A stretch of DNA of 64,000 nt, from NCBI GenBank assembly GCA_000166095.1, contig CP002278.1, forward strand, positions 94,001-158,000. Reading direction: 5' to 3'. A program made the translations under genes and the position numbers. The notes below the pieces were generated by a model, which saw only the letters and a list, made by a program, of their open reading frames with translations, did not search any database and had not been told where the DNA came from. The DNA is from Methanothermus fervidus DSM 2088. Its GTDB lineage: Archaea; Methanobacteriota; Methanobacteria; DSM-2088; Methanothermaceae. Below are positions 1 through 9,539 of this stretch, in pieces. Position 1 is the first letter of the stretch. Each line of letters begins with the position of its first letter.

Positions 1-2
1 AC

Positions 3-245
3 CCTCACATGGGGATTAATATAGTAGATATGGGGCTTATAGAGAATATAGAAATAATAAAAGACAATAAAACTATTGCAAAGGTCACAATAAAACCTAC
101 GAATCCTGCATGCATGAGCGCTGCAAAAATGGCAATGGATGCAAAACAAATGGTTGAAAATGTTGAAGGTGTCGATAAAGCAGAAATAATAGTCACTGGC
201 CATTTAATGAGCGATGTCATCAACGAAATGGTCAATAAAGAATAA
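3..245 (+). CDS. MIP18/DUF59-family Fe-S cluster assembly factor (5' end outside window)
   Basis: The reading frame is already open at the left edge and reads PHMGINIVDMGLI, the signature region of the MIP18/PaaD (DUF59) family, so the visible ATG at 9 is internal and the true start lies upstream. About 80 residues are seen; family members are about 100. Proteins of this family help insert or carry iron-sulfur clusters in the cytoplasm. A conserved-type Cys lies in NPACMSAAKMA, as expected for the family. The stop overlaps the start region of the adenylate kinase gene, so the two are probably cotranscribed. Family call is firm; the exact client is unknown. Confidence 0.8.
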   Translation, partial: PHMGINIVDMGLIENIEIIKDNKTIAKVTIKPTNPACMSAAKMAMDAKQMVENVEGVDKAEIIVTGHLMSDVINEMVNKE

Positions 246-807
246 TTTTTATGTGGCTGTTGTTGGAGTACCTGGAGTTGGCAAAACTACTATCTGTAAG
301 AAAGTTTCAAAAAAAATAAATCTACCATATATAAATTATGGAGATCTAATGTTAGAAATCGCAAAAAGAAAAAAATTAGCAGGGGACGATAAAGAACTTT
401 TTAGTTTGGACATTGATACACAACGTAAAATATGGGAAGAAGCTGCTATTAGAATTAGGAAAATAGATGCAGCGATGATTGACCTACATGGAGTTGACCA
501 ATCGCCAATAGGTTATATAATTTCATTACCAATCAATTATATTGTTCCAAAATTAATAATATTGGTTGAATCAGAACCTGGCCAAATATTGTTACAGAGG
601 AAAACAGACACAAAAATGAGGATAAAAGATACATTAAAGACTTTAAAGGAACATATAAATATATTAAGAATTTCAATGATCATATGTTCTTCAATGCTTG
701 GAAGTAAGTTATATATATTAAAAAATATTAAACTTGAGGAGTCTGTTAAGGAAATGGCATGGGTTATAGAAAAAGAAAAAGATATATATGAGAAATGTAA
801 GATGTGA
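214..807 (+). CDS. adkA: Archaeal adenylate kinase (AdkA type)
   Basis: Cytoplasmic enzyme that converts AMP and ATP to two ADP. The P-loop GVPGVGKTT sits about 20 residues from the start and the phrase LDIDTQRKIWEEAA matches the LDPDTQ region of archaeal AdkA. It is distinct from bacterial Adk. The length of 197 residues is slightly above the usual 180-195. The start is uncertain: ATG 214 overlaps the upstream gene and gives a 17-residue leader before the P-loop, GTG 253 would remove almost all of it, and neither has a clear ribosome binding site. The stop lies 7 bases before tRNA-Ile, which may share its transcript. A less specific reading is an AdkA-like NMP kinase, since the lid and LIDDA-like regions are divergent. 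Confidence 0.8.
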   Translation: MSSTKWSIKNNFYVAVVGVPGVGKTTICKKVSKKINLPYINYGDLMLEIAKRKKLAGDDKELFSLDIDTQRKIWEEAAIRIRKIDAAMIDLHGVDQSPIGYIISLPINYIVPKLIILVESEPGQILLQRKTDTKMRIKDTLKTLKEHINILRISMIICSSMLGSKLYILKNIKLEESVKEMAWVIEKEKDIYEKCKM

Positions 808-813
808 TAATGA

Positions 814-888
<75 letters not shown>

Positions 889-896
889 CTAACATT

Positions 897-1943
897 TTAA
901 ATTTCGTTGGTAAATTTTACAAATTCTTTTAATTTTTTCAATGCTTTGCCTTCTTTAACTATTTCTCTTGCAATTTCTGTACCCTCTTCAAAATCTTTTA
1001 CAGTCCCTGCTAAATAAAGTAAAGCACTTGTATTTATTAACGTAACTTCTAATCTTGCTTTTTCTTTTTCAGTGTCATCTTTTCCTTTTAATACATCATA
1101 AAATATTTTTAAACTTTTATCAATACTATTTGGAGCTTCTATTAATTTTATTTCTCTTCTTTCTACACCAAAATCTTCAGGATATAATTCTTTAATTTTA
1201 ATTTTTCCATCATCTAAAATTGCCGCAAGTGTCAAGCCTGCATTAGAAATTTCATCTATAGCCGGATTTCCGTTTTCATCAAAACCATGTATAACCATTG
1301 ATCTTTCTGAGCCTAATTTTTTCAATGCATTAGCAATTTTTTCTACATATTTTGGATCAAAAACTCCTAAAAGTTGAATAGGGGCTCTTGCAGGAGATGT
1401 AAGTGGGCCTAAAATATTAAATACGGTTCTTATCCCTAGTTTTTGTCTTATTGGCATTACATTTTTCATTGCAGGATGGTATTCTTGAGCAAAAATAAAT
1501 CCTATCCCTATTTTTTCGATACATTTAGACACTTTTTCAGGTGGTAGGTTTAGTTTTACTCCAGCAGCTTCTAATATATCAGCACTGCCACATTTACTTG
1601 TGACACTTCTATTACCATGTTTTGCAATTGGAACACCGGCTGCAGAGGCTACTATAGCAGCTGCAGTACTTATATTAAATGTTTTGAATCTATCTCCACC
1701 TGTTCCACAACTATCAACGACTTTTAAATTATTAGGTATTTTTATAGGTATGGATTGTTCTCTCATGGCTTTTGCAAATCCTGATATTTCATTTGAAGAT
1801 TCTCCTTTTGTTGCTAAACTAGCTAAAAATGCTGCTATTAAGATATCATCTGATTTTCCAGACAAAATTTGTAGCATGCACTCATATGCCTCACTTTCTG
1901 TTAGAGATTTATTTGAAACTATTTTCTTAAGGTACTTTCTCAT
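897..1943 (-). CDS. trpD: Anthranilate phosphoribosyltransferase
   Basis: Transfers phosphoribose from PRPP to anthranilate, the second step of tryptophan synthesis. The PRPP-binding glycine loop SCGTGGDRFKTFNIST is near residue 80, and KHGNRSVTSKCGSADILEA and the ARAPIQLLGVF region follow as in TrpD enzymes. It is the last gene of the trp operon and overlaps the end of trpA. I prefer ATG 1943, eight bases after AAGGAG, over GTG 1952, which touches that site. This gives 348 residues, normal for the family. Confidence 0.96.
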   Translation of the reverse strand: MRKYLKKIVSNKSLTESEAYECMLQILSGKSDDILIAAFLASLATKGESSNEISGFAKAMREQSIPIKIPNNLKVVDSCGTGGDRFKTFNISTAAAIVASAAGVPIAKHGNRSVTSKCGSADILEAAGVKLNLPPEKVSKCIEKIGIGFIFAQEYHPAMKNVMPIRQKLGIRTVFNILGPLTSPARAPIQLLGVFDPKYVEKIANALKKLGSERSMVIHGFDENGNPAIDEISNAGLTLAAILDDGKIKIKELYPEDFGVERREIKLIEAPNSIDKSLKIFYDVLKGKDDTEKEKARLEVTLINTSALLYLAGTVKDFEEGTEIAREIVKEGKALKKLKEFVKFTNEI

Positions 1944-2754
1944 GGATGGCACTCCTTGTTGCGTTTTTCATTTCTTTAATCCATCTTGATATTATATTTA
2001 ACAATTCAGGATTTCCTATATTCTTACCTATTAAATCAATTAAAGCACTTCCAACAATTGCTCCATCTGCACCAGCATTAATTACTTCTCTTACATGCCA
2101 AGGTTTTGAAATTCCAAAACCAACTAAGACAGGGAGAGGACTAACTGATTTCACGCGCTTAATTAAATCTATAGTTTCCTTCTTTATTTTTTTCCTAGCT
2201 CCTGTGACTCCCATAACAGATACTAAATAATGAAAGCCAGAAGAATATTTAGAAATCATCTTTAATCTTTTATTACTAGTCGTTTGAGCTATTAGAAATA
2301 TTTGATGTAGTTTATATTTTCTAGCAGCTTTTACAGCATCTGAAGCTTCTTCTGGTGGCAAATCAGCTATTAATATTCCATTTACACCACAATTTTTAGC
2401 TTTTTTATAAAAATTATAAATTCCTTTTTGATAAACTAAATTATAATATAACAATAAACCTATTGGAACTTTAACATGCTTACGAATTTTTGATACAAGC
2501 TTAAATCCTTTTTCTACAGTCATTTTATTCTTTAAAGCTTGTACATTTGCATTCTGTATTGTAGCACCATCTGCTATAGGATCAGAAAATGGAAAACCTA
2601 TCTCTAATGCATCTGCACCGCTTTCAACCAAAGTTCTTGCAATTTTGATTGAAGTTTTTAAATCAGGGTATCCAGCAACTATAAATGGCATCAGTGCGCC
2701 TTCATTTTTTTTCTTTAACCTTTCAAACATCTCAGGATAATCTTCATATCTCAT
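1927..2754 (-). CDS. trpA: Tryptophan synthase alpha chain
   Basis: Cleaves indole-glycerol phosphate to indole and glyceraldehyde 3-phosphate in the TrpA2B2 complex. The catalytic Glu and Asp are seen in [14 protein letters not shown], and the phosphate-binding region in LVGFGIS and GSALID near the C-terminus. The length of 275 residues is usual. Its ATG overlaps the trpB stop (ATGA arrangement), consistent with translational coupling of the two subunits. Confidence 0.97.
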   Translation of the reverse strand: MRYEDYPEMFERLKKKNEGALMPFIVAGYPDLKTSIKIARTLVESGADALEIGFPFSDPIADGATIQNANVQALKNKMTVEKGFKLVSKIRKHVKVPIGLLLYYNLVYQKGIYNFYKKAKNCGVNGILIADLPPEEASDAVKAARKYKLHQIFLIAQTTSNKRLKMISKYSSGFHYLVSVMGVTGARKKIKKETIDLIKRVKSVSPLPVLVGFGISKPWHVREVINAGADGAIVGSALIDLIGKNIGNPELLNIISRWIKEMKNATRSAIHEKVP

Positions 2755-3929
2755 TTTTCCACTCCCAAAGCTTTAGCTACGATAAACATGTCTTTATCTC
2801 CTCTTCCAGAAAGGTTTATGACTATTGTTTTGCCCTTGTTCTCTGGCTTCTTTGCATATTTTTCAGCTAAAGCTACTGCATGTGCACTTTCAAGTGCTGG
2901 CATTATTCCTTCATATTTTGATAAAAGTTTAAAACCTCTTAAAGCTTCATCATCATTGACTGATACATATTTCACTCTGCCAATATCCTTTAAATATGCG
3001 TGTTCTGGTCCTACTCCTGGATAATCTAAACCAGGAGCTATGGAATATGTCTCCTTTATCTGTCCGTCTTCATCCTGTAATATATAAGATAGAGAACCAT
3101 GAAGTATTCCTTCTTTACCTGCACAAAGAGTAGCTCCATGTTTTCCTGTATTTAAACCTTTTCCACCAGCTTCAACACCAATAAGTTCAACATCTTCATC
3201 AATGAATGGAGCAAATATTCCAATAGAATTACTACCTCCACCAACACACGCAATAATCACATCAGGTAGTTCTCCCTCTTTTTTAAGTATTTGTTCTTTA
3301 CATTCCTTACCAATAACACTCTGGAAATGCTTAACCATCGTGGGATATGGGTGGGGTCCTACAGAAGACCCAATAAGATAATGTGTATCTTCAACATTCG
3401 CAATCCAATCTCTCATCGCTTCATTTATTGCGTCTTTTAATGTTCTTGATCCAGAATCGACAGGTATAACTCTTGCACCTGTTACTTCCATCCTAAATAC
3501 ATTTAATTTTTGTCTTTCAACGTCTTCAGAACCCATATATATATCCACCGACATTCCAAGGAGAGCACCTACAGTTGCAGTGGCTATTCCATGTTGTCCA
3601 GCACCAGTTTCAGCTATTAATCTGCTTTTACCCATATATTTTGCAAGTAATCCTTGCCCAAGTGTATTATTTATTTTATGTGCACCCGTATGTAGTAAAT
3701 CTTCTCTTTTTAAATAAATTTTACAGCCTAATTTTTTTGAAAGATTTTCCGCATAGTAGAGAGGAGTTGGCCGCCCAGCATATTCTCTTAAATAATAATT
3801 AAGTTCCTTATTGAACTTTTTATTATCTTTATATCGTAAAAATGCTTCTTCTAATTCCTCTAATGCTGGAATCAATAATTCAGGTGCAAATACTCCTCCA
3901 TATTTCCCAAATTTTGTATTGAGAATCAT
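2751..3929 (-). CDS. trpB: Tryptophan synthase beta chain (TrpB1 type)
   Basis: PLP enzyme that joins indole and serine to give tryptophan. The PLP lysine lies in [12 protein letters not shown] and the phosphate-binding glycine loop in [10 protein letters not shown]. The size of 392 residues and the neighbouring trpA indicate the standard TrpB1, not the stand-alone TrpB2. ATG 3929 is chosen because AGGTGG lies five to six bases before it; the upstream in-frame start at 3956 would add nine residues and overlap trpF. Confidence 0.97.
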   Translation of the reverse strand: MILNTKFGKYGGVFAPELLIPALEELEEAFLRYKDNKKFNKELNYYLREYAGRPTPLYYAENLSKKLGCKIYLKREDLLHTGAHKINNTLGQGLLAKYMGKSRLIAETGAGQHGIATATVGALLGMSVDIYMGSEDVERQKLNVFRMEVTGARVIPVDSGSRTLKDAINEAMRDWIANVEDTHYLIGSSVGPHPYPTMVKHFQSVIGKECKEQILKKEGELPDVIIACVGGGSNSIGIFAPFIDEDVELIGVEAGGKGLNTGKHGATLCAGKEGILHGSLSYILQDEDGQIKETYSIAPGLDYPGVGPEHAYLKDIGRVKYVSVNDDEALRGFKLLSKYEGIMPALESAHAVALAEKYAKKPENKGKTIVINLSGRGDKDMFIVAKALGVEK

Positions 3930-3939
3930 TTGACCACCT

Positions 3940-4596
3940 TTAGCATTTTTTCGCACTGTTTATTGCCTCTATTATCTTTTTATGAATTTTAATACCTGGG
4001 GAAGATTCCAAAGAAGAATTGAAATCTACACCATCAAAAAACATTTTAAAAATATTTTGTTTGCTTTTAACCTTTTCTGGCGACATTCCACCAGCTATAT
4101 AAACTTTTAAATTTTTATTGGCATTTTTAGCAATTTTAGATGCTTTTTTTGCTAAATTAAATGGAATTTCAATGCCTGTTCCGCCTGTTTTTCCTTTCAA
4201 TTTATAATCCAGAAGTAAAGCATCACACAATTTTGAAAATTTTATTATTTCATTTTTTAATTTTTTTGAAATGTTATTTGAAATTCCTATAGCTCTTATT
4301 ATCCTCAAATCATATTCTTTTAAATTCTCGATATCTTTCGGTGACAAAGAATGTAACTGTATATTTTTAATACCTGTCTGCTTGTATTTATCAATAACCT
4401 CTTTAACTGTTTTTGGTTCTAAAACTAACACAGCTTTATTTTTATTTTTTAGATGTGAAAGCAAATGTTTGATCTTTTCAATATTTACAAATCTTGGTGA
4501 CCTTTTGACATTTATAAATCCTATATAATCAGCACCATATTTTTCAGCTACTTTAAGGTCTGAGACTCTTGTTATTCCACATATTTTAACTTCCAC
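3940..4596 (-). CDS. trpF: Phosphoribosylanthranilate isomerase
   Basis: Amadori rearrangement of phosphoribosylanthranilate, third step of tryptophan synthesis. The N-terminal KICGITR carries the catalytic Cys, and the acid partner is in LLLDYK; GGTGIE and the C-terminal GVDFNSSLE complete the barrel signature. The start is a GTG with GGAGGATT just upstream, inside the end of trpC. The length of 218 residues is typical. Confidence 0.96.
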   Translation of the reverse strand: MEVKICGITRVSDLKVAEKYGADYIGFINVKRSPRFVNIEKIKHLLSHLKNKNKAVLVLEPKTVKEVIDKYKQTGIKNIQLHSLSPKDIENLKEYDLRIIRAIGISNNISKKLKNEIIKFSKLCDALLLDYKLKGKTGGTGIEIPFNLAKKASKIAKNANKNLKVYIAGGMSPEKVKSKQNIFKMFFDGVDFNSSLESSPGIKIHKKIIEAINSAKKC

Positions 4597-5365
4597 AAGA
4601 ATCCTCCATAACTATATTTTTTAAATTTTTTACACAATTTTCAATATTTTTACATGACATTACATATGTTCCAACAAGTACAGCATCTGCTCCGTACTCA
4701 TATAGTTTTTTAACATCTGCTGGAGAACTTACACCACTTTCAGAAACTAAAATTGCATCTTTAACAAAAGGTGCCAATTTTTTTGTACGTTCTAAATCAA
4801 TTTCAAAAGTTCTTAAATCTCTGTTGTTTATACCAATAATCTCTGCACCTGCATCCAATGCTCTCTCAATTTCTTTAGAATTTTTACATTCTACTAAAGG
4901 TTCCATACCTAGAGACCTACACAATTCTATCCCTGAGGCCAAATCAGGATAGAGATCTGCTATCAAAAGTACAGAACTAGCACCATTAACTCTTGCTTCA
5001 TAAATTTGATATTCATCAATTATAAAATCTTTTCTTAAAATTGGTAAGTCAACAAGTGAGGATGCTTTTCTTAAATATTCAATACTGCCATCAAAATATC
5101 TTTCTTCAGTTAATATTGATATAGCGTCACATCCTCCCTTTTCAAATGCCTTCACACAATATTCTAAACTTTTACGTGAAATTTGACCTTTAGATGGTGA
5201 TGCTCTCTTGTATTCACATATTAACGAAAATTTACCTTTTAAAAATTTTTTAAAATCTTTAGGAGGTTTAGCATCTTTTAACTCATATTTTAACTTTTTA
5301 ATTGGTTTTTTATTCATTCTATTTTTTAAATCTTTTAATCTTTGTTTTACAATTTTGTTATACAT
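4586..5365 (-). CDS. trpC: Indole-3-glycerol-phosphate synthase
   Basis: Ring-closing decarboxylase of tryptophan synthesis, a single TIM barrel. Signature segments are CEYKRASPSKG (catalytic Lys), LRKDFIIDEYQI, IGINNRDLRTF and LVSESGVSSPADV. The length of 259 residues fits. The gene abuts trpG and overlaps trpF by 11 bases, so it lies within one transcript. Confidence 0.97.
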   Translation of the reverse strand: MYNKIVKQRLKDLKNRMNKKPIKKLKYELKDAKPPKDFKKFLKGKFSLICEYKRASPSKGQISRKSLEYCVKAFEKGGCDAISILTEERYFDGSIEYLRKASSLVDLPILRKDFIIDEYQIYEARVNGASSVLLIADLYPDLASGIELCRSLGMEPLVECKNSKEIERALDAGAEIIGINNRDLRTFEIDLERTKKLAPFVKDAILVSESGVSSPADVKKLYEYGADAVLVGTYVMSCKNIENCVKNLKNIVMEDSCGS

Positions 5366-5953
5366 TTAATCCACCATTAGGAAATTTTTAAGTATTGTTT
5401 TCCCTTCTTTAGTACCAATAGACTCAGGATGAAATTGAAGACCAAAGACAGGATATTTTTTATGTTTTATACCCATTATTACATCCTTTGACATGGCTGT
5501 AACTTCAATACAATCAGGAATTGTTTTTGGGTCACATATTATTGAGTGATAACGTGTAGCTCTAAATGGATTTTTAACACCTTTGAATATTTCAGAACCA
5601 TTATGCTTTATCATGCTTATTTTCCCATGTACTGGAGTTGAATATTTTAATTTCCCACCAAATTCAACAAAAATACCTTGGTGACCTAAACAAATTCCTA
5701 AAATAGGTATTTTTTTATGGAATTTCTGTATTACCTCACTACAAATACCAAAATCTCTTTTATTAGTTGGATTCCCTGGTCCTGGAGAAATTATAATTTT
5801 TTCTGGGTTCAAATTTTTTATTTCGTCTATTTCTAATTCATCGTTTCGGATGACTTGTATTTTAACTTTTTTACCACTTTCTTTGATAATTTCTCCGATT
5901 CTCTGGTAAAGATTGTAAGTGAAGGAATCATAATTATCTATTATTAGTATCAT
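5366..5953 (-). CDS. trpG: Anthranilate synthase component II (glutamine amidotransferase)
   Basis: Class I glutaminase that feeds ammonia to TrpE. The oxyanion strand PGPGNP, the nucleophile elbow GICLGHQGI (Cys) and the FHPES motif with His and Glu form the expected triad. The protein is 195 residues with no fusion. It overlaps trpE by 20 bases. It could in principle also serve aminodeoxychorismate synthase, but its place in the trp operon argues for anthranilate synthesis. Confidence 0.96.
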   Translation of the reverse strand: MILIIDNYDSFTYNLYQRIGEIIKESGKKVKIQVIRNDELEIDEIKNLNPEKIIISPGPGNPTNKRDFGICSEVIQKFHKKIPILGICLGHQGIFVEFGGKLKYSTPVHGKISMIKHNGSEIFKGVKNPFRATRYHSIICDPKTIPDCIEVTAMSKDVIMGIKHKKYPVFGLQFHPESIGTKEGKTILKNFLMVD

Positions 5954-7298
5954 GATTTTCCACCAAGTGCAGTGAATCTATTAATGCTCTAGCTTTGTTT
6001 TCACATTCTAAATATTCATTCTCTGGTATAGAATCATGAACTATTCCAGCTCCAGCCTGTATTCTTCCATATGAATTTTGAGATATTAAGGTTCTTATTG
6101 CTATTGCAAAATCTGCATTTCCATTCAATGAAAAGTATCCTACAGCTCCAGCATATACATCTCTAGGTTTCTTTTCAATTTCTTCTATTATTTCCATAGC
6201 TCTTATTTTTGGAGCACCACTAACAGTTCCTGCAGGAAACATTGATAAAAATGCGTCAACAGCTGTTTTGTCTTTTGATAATTTACCAACGACTTTAGAC
6301 ACAATATGTTGAACATGAGAAAACTTCTTCACAATCATGAATTCTGGAACTTTCACAGTCCCTATTTCACTAACCATGCCAACATCGTTTCTAGCTAAAT
6401 CTACCAACATCAAATGTTCTGCTAACTCTTTTTCATCGTTCAACAATTCTTTTTCCAATTTTTTATCTTCTTTTGAGTTTCTTCCTCTTGGTCTAGTTCC
6501 TGCGATTGGAAAAGTCTTTATTTTATTATTTTCGATTCTTACGAGCATTTCAGGACTAGATCCAATTATTTCTCTTTTTTTAAATTTCAAATGGTACATA
6601 TATGGTGAAGGATTTATCTTCCTTAAAATTTTATAAAATTCTATTTTGCTACCTTTTAGTTCATATTCGTAAGCATTGGAAATGACGCCTTGGAATATTT
6701 CACCTTTTTTTATTTTATGTTTAACTTTTCTGACCATGTCCTCAAATTCTTTTTTTGAGTAAAATTTTCCTTTATTTTTAAATGAAAATCTATCGTGTGT
6801 TGGTTCTTCATTTATTATTTTCTTCACTTCTTCGATTCTATTATCATTTATTGTAACGTAGTAACATTTTTTGTTTAAATGGTTAAAAATGATAGAATCC
6901 AAAAAAAGACCAAATTCGTAATCAGGGAAACTACCCCTTTTTAAGTCAAGTGGTAGGAAAAACCTTGCAGCAGGATAAGATACATATCCAACTAATCCCC
7001 CTGAAAATATGTGGCCATTAAAATTACTTTTTAAAATTTTTTTTATATCATTGAATGGATTATTTGTCCTAAATTTTTCAATGCTACCATCATCTATCTC
7101 TACACTCTTACCGTAAGATCTTATAATGTATTTAGGATCAAATCCAATAAATGAGTATCTTGATAAACTTGAATCACTTTCTCCTTTGGATTCTAACAAA
7201 AAACAATTTTCATATTCTTCATATATTCTCTCAAATACCTTAAAGGGATCTCTGTATTTTAATTTGATAATTTTTGGATTCTTTACTTTTACGTTGAT
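5934..7298 (-). CDS. trpE: Anthranilate synthase component I; start codon appears non-canonical
   Basis: Converts chorismate plus ammonia to anthranilate, the first committed step. Signatures include [28 protein letters not shown] and AGAGIVHDS. The first canonical in-frame start is UUG 7199, which would cut off about 33 residues reading [21 protein letters not shown], a typical TrpE N-terminus. The frame is open back to a TAA at 7317-7319. A strong GGAGGTG (7304-7310) lies five bases before an in-frame AUC at 7296-7298, which I take as the probable start (about 454 residues). No ATG, GTG or TTG is in frame there. A base error near the start is the alternative. First gene of trpEGCFBAD, divergent from trpY. 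Confidence 0.9.
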   Translation of the reverse strand: MNVKVKNPKIIKLKYRDPFKVFERIYEEYENCFLLESKGESDSSLSRYSFIGFDPKYIIRSYGKSVEIDDGSIEKFRTNNPFNDIKKILKSNFNGHIFSGGLVGYVSYPAARFFLPLDLKRGSFPDYEFGLFLDSIIFNHLNKKCYYVTINDNRIEEVKKIINEEPTHDRFSFKNKGKFYSKKEFEDMVRKVKHKIKKGEIFQGVISNAYEYELKGSKIEFYKILRKINPSPYMYHLKFKKREIIGSSPEMLVRIENNKIKTFPIAGTRPRGRNSKEDKKLEKELLNDEKELAEHLMLVDLARNDVGMVSEIGTVKVPEFMIVKKFSHVQHIVSKVVGKLSKDKTAVDAFLSMFPAGTVSGAPKIRAMEIIEEIEKKPRDVYAGAVGYFSLNGNADFAIAIRTLISQNSYGRIQAGAGIVHDSIPENEYLECENKARALIDSLHLVENHDTNNR

Positions 7299-7330
7299 AT
7301 CGACACCTCCGAAAATTTATATACTATAAA

Positions 7331-7366
7331 GTTATATTTAAATCTTGTGTGTATAATATTATACAT
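7331..7366. promoter_or_regulatory. trpE/trpY divergent promoter and probable TrpY operator
   Basis: The 80-base gap between trpE and trpY holds an AT-rich TATA-like block at 7331-7342 that can be read on both strands. A perfect 16-bp palindrome, TGTATAATATTATACA, spans 7350-7365. It lies between the TATA block and the trpY start, and upstream of the TATA block as seen from trpE. In Methanothermobacter, TrpY binds TGTACA-like TRP boxes between the same two genes. The half sites TGTATA/TATACA are close to that consensus, so this palindrome is the best operator candidate. Operator function is inference. Confidence 0.65.
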
Positions 7367-7376
7367 GGTGGTATAA

Positions 7377-7880
7377 ATGTGGAGAAGAATTAGTAAAAAA
7401 TTTAAAGATAATCCAAAAAGAGAAAAAGTAGCTAAAAAATTACTTGAATTGGGATTGAGAATATCTGAGGATGAAAAAATTTACTGTAAAGATGTTGAAA
7501 TTAGTTACACAGCCATTGCTAAAGCAACTGATGTAGATAGGAGAACTGTAAAAGCAACTGTTAAAGAATTATTAAATGATAAGGAGCTGTCAAAAATTTT
7601 CAGAAATATAATTCCAGCAGGGTTTTTATTAAAAAATCTTGTTAAAGATTTAAACTTAGGTTTAATAGAAATTGAAGCAAATGCAGATAATCCAGGAATT
7701 CTTGCAGAGGCCGCTAAAATATTAGCATCTGAGAATATAAGTATAAGACAGGCTTATGCTGAGGACCCTAAAATAGAAGGAAATCCGAAATTGACAATAA
7801 TTACTGAAATACCAATTCCAGGAAAATTATTTAGAAAATTTTTAGATATAAATGGAGTTAAAAGAGTTACAATATGTTAG
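7377..7880 (+). CDS. trpY: TrpY-type transcriptional regulator with C-terminal ACT-like domain
   Basis: The protein has 167 residues. The N-terminal half contains a helix-turn-helix-like stretch around YTAIAKATDVDRRTVKATVK (residues 42-61). The C-terminal half reads as an ACT domain, with NPGILAEAAKILASENISIR. In Methanothermobacter, TrpY sits in the same divergent position, represses the trp operon when tryptophan is plentiful and represses itself. The start ATG has GGTGGT a few bases upstream. Assignment rests on domain pattern and location. Confidence 0.82.
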   Translation: MWRRISKKFKDNPKREKVAKKLLELGLRISEDEKIYCKDVEISYTAIAKATDVDRRTVKATVKELLNDKELSKIFRNIIPAGFLLKNLVKDLNLGLIEIEANADNPGILAEAAKILASENISIRQAYAEDPKIEGNPKLTIITEIPIPGKLFRKFLDINGVKRVTIC

Positions 7881-7901
7881 TTAGACCTTTAGGTGAGTCA
7901 T

Positions 7902-8729
7902 GTGGTTTCAAAAGAGATCATTGAAAATTTTCCATACAAAAAACCAAGAAAAGAGCAACTAGAGTTAATAGATAAAATATATGAAGCATTTGAAAGTTAT
8001 GATTATGTTGTATTAGAAGCTGGCACAGGTATTGGAAAATCAGGTATTGCAGCTACTCTTGCAAAAATCTATAATTCAGCTTATATTTTAACGATGACAA
8101 AACAACTGCAAAAACAATATTTTCATGATTTTAGATTCCCAATAGTCAAAGGAAGGAACAATTTCAAGTGTAAGATCAATAAAAATTTAACATGTGATGA
8201 AGGACCTTGTAGAATATTAAAATTGAATTGCCCCCATGATCCTTTAGATAAAAAGGAACTTGATAATTTAAAATCTGAATTAAATACTTCAGATGCCAAA
8301 AAAATTCAAATGTATATGGATGGAGATATATGTGATTACAGAAAACAAGTTTATATTGGTTATATATCCAATATAACAATTTTAAATTATCAGTATGCTA
8401 TAATGGCTTTTAATTATACAAGATTTTTTGATAAAAGATATTTAATGGTTTTTGATGAGGCCCATAATATAGAAGACATTGTCATGAAGCATGTAAGCTA
8501 TACATTAAATAATCAACTTCTTTATAAGGATATAGGTGAAAGATTACCTAATTACAAAAATTTGGAAAAATGGATTGATTATATAGCATACATATTGGAG
8601 AAATATAAAAAGAGGCTGAAGAAATTAAAAAAACAAATAAAAAATAATCAAAATGACGAACTACTGAGAAAAACTGTTAGAATGGAAAAACGCATAAAAA
8701 AATTAGAAATATTAAACAAAAACCATTAG
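7902..8729 (+). CDS. Rad3/XPD-like DNA helicase, N-terminal part (frameshifted)
   Basis: N-terminal part of a superfamily 2 helicase of the Rad3/XPD/DinG group. It contains LEAGTGIGKSG (Walker A), a Cys cluster after KGRNNFKC (C..C..C..C with LTC, GPC and NCP) that resembles the XPD 4Fe-4S domain, and VFDEAHNIED (DEAH box). The frame ends at TAG 8727-8729, while the rest of the protein continues in another frame (next entry). GTG 7902 is chosen because AGGTGA lies five bases upstream. A single extra A in the AAAAA run at 8717-8721 would explain the break: removing one joins LNK to TIRKNPDNW without loss. Confidence 0.8.
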   Translation: MVSKEIIENFPYKKPRKEQLELIDKIYEAFESYDYVVLEAGTGIGKSGIAATLAKIYNSAYILTMTKQLQKQYFHDFRFPIVKGRNNFKCKINKNLTCDEGPCRILKLNCPHDPLDKKELDNLKSELNTSDAKKIQMYMDGDICDYRKQVYIGYISNITILNYQYAIMAFNYTRFFDKRYLMVFDEAHNIEDIVMKHVSYTLNNQLLYKDIGERLPNYKNLEKWIDYIAYILEKYKKRLKKLKKQIKNNQNDELLRKTVRMEKRIKKLEILNKNH

Positions 8730-9516
8730 GAAAAATCCAGACAATTGGATTATAGATATATATGAAAATAAAGTTGTTTTTAAGCCTATTTATGTAAGTG
8801 GAAATACCTCTGACCTTTTGTTTAAAGGGAATAAACATCTTTTTATGAGTGCTACAATCATAGATGTCAATCAGTTTTGTAAAGATATTGGTATCGATCC
8901 TAAAGAATGTTATTATTTAAAAAAAGAATCTCCTTTTGAAAAAGAAAAAAGACCTATAGTTTTAAAACTTGCAGGAAGATTGTCAAAACGATATAAAAAA
9001 ATTACCATGCCAAGGACCATCCCCATTCTCAAAAAAATTTTGAAAAAACATGAAGATGAAAAAGGATTAATACATACCAATAGTTATGAATTTCAAAAGT
9101 ATATAACCAGGAATATAAATAATCCAAGATTAATATATCACAATAACAGGAATAGAGAAGAAATTTTATATAAATTTAAGAGAAGTAAGGAACCACTCGT
9201 ATTAGTGAGTCCTTCTATGGGTGAAGGTGTAGACTTACCTTATGAAAATTGTACATTTCAGGTAATATATAAAATACCTTTTCCATATTTAGGTGACAAG
9301 CAAGTACGAATAAGAGCTGAAAGAGATCCAAATTGGTATGCATATAAAACTGTTATGACTCTTGTACAAGAATATGGACGTGGTATGAGAGCTAAAGATG
9401 ATTGGTGTGTAACTTATATTCTAGATAGCTCTATAAATACTATATTAAATGCTAAAGACTACCGAAAAATAGTACCAAAATATTTTAGAGAAGCTATTCA
9501 AAAAAAATTTATATAA
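8716..9516 (+). CDS. Rad3/XPD-like DNA helicase, C-terminal part (frameshifted, no own start)
   Basis: Continuation of the helicase above in the +1 frame, from TIRKNPDNWIIDIYENK onward. Motifs include HLFMSATI (motif III region), LVSPSMGEGVDLP, and QEYGRGMRAKDDWC (motif VI, with the arginines). The frame is open from 8716; the first in-frame start-like codon, TTG 8818, has no ribosome binding site and would begin in the middle of the domain. The restored protein would be about 538 residues, normal for archaeal Rad3 homologues. It is either a pseudogene, a programmed or slippage-rescued gene, or a base-call error in a run of A. It is convergent with alba, with only 16 bases between the stops. 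Confidence 0.8.
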   Translation, partial: TKTIRKNPDNWIIDIYENKVVFKPIYVSGNTSDLLFKGNKHLFMSATIIDVNQFCKDIGIDPKECYYLKKESPFEKEKRPIVLKLAGRLSKRYKKITMPRTIPILKKILKKHEDEKGLIHTNSYEFQKYITRNINNPRLIYHNNRNREEILYKFKRSKEPLVLVSPSMGEGVDLPYENCTFQVIYKIPFPYLGDKQVRIRAERDPNWYAYKTVMTLVQEYGRGMRAKDDWCVTYILDSSINTILNAKDYRKIVPKYFREAIQKKFI

Positions 9517-9539
9517 AGGGGAGAAACCCCCTTTATTTT
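9515..9539. terminator. Hairpin between convergent helicase and alba genes
   Basis: AAAGGGG at 9515-9521 can pair with CCCCTTT at 9528-9534 around a 6-base loop, followed by ATTTT. It covers both stop codons, so it could end transcripts from either side. The GC-rich stem stands out in this AT-rich DNA. Function is inferred from structure and position. Confidence 0.55.
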
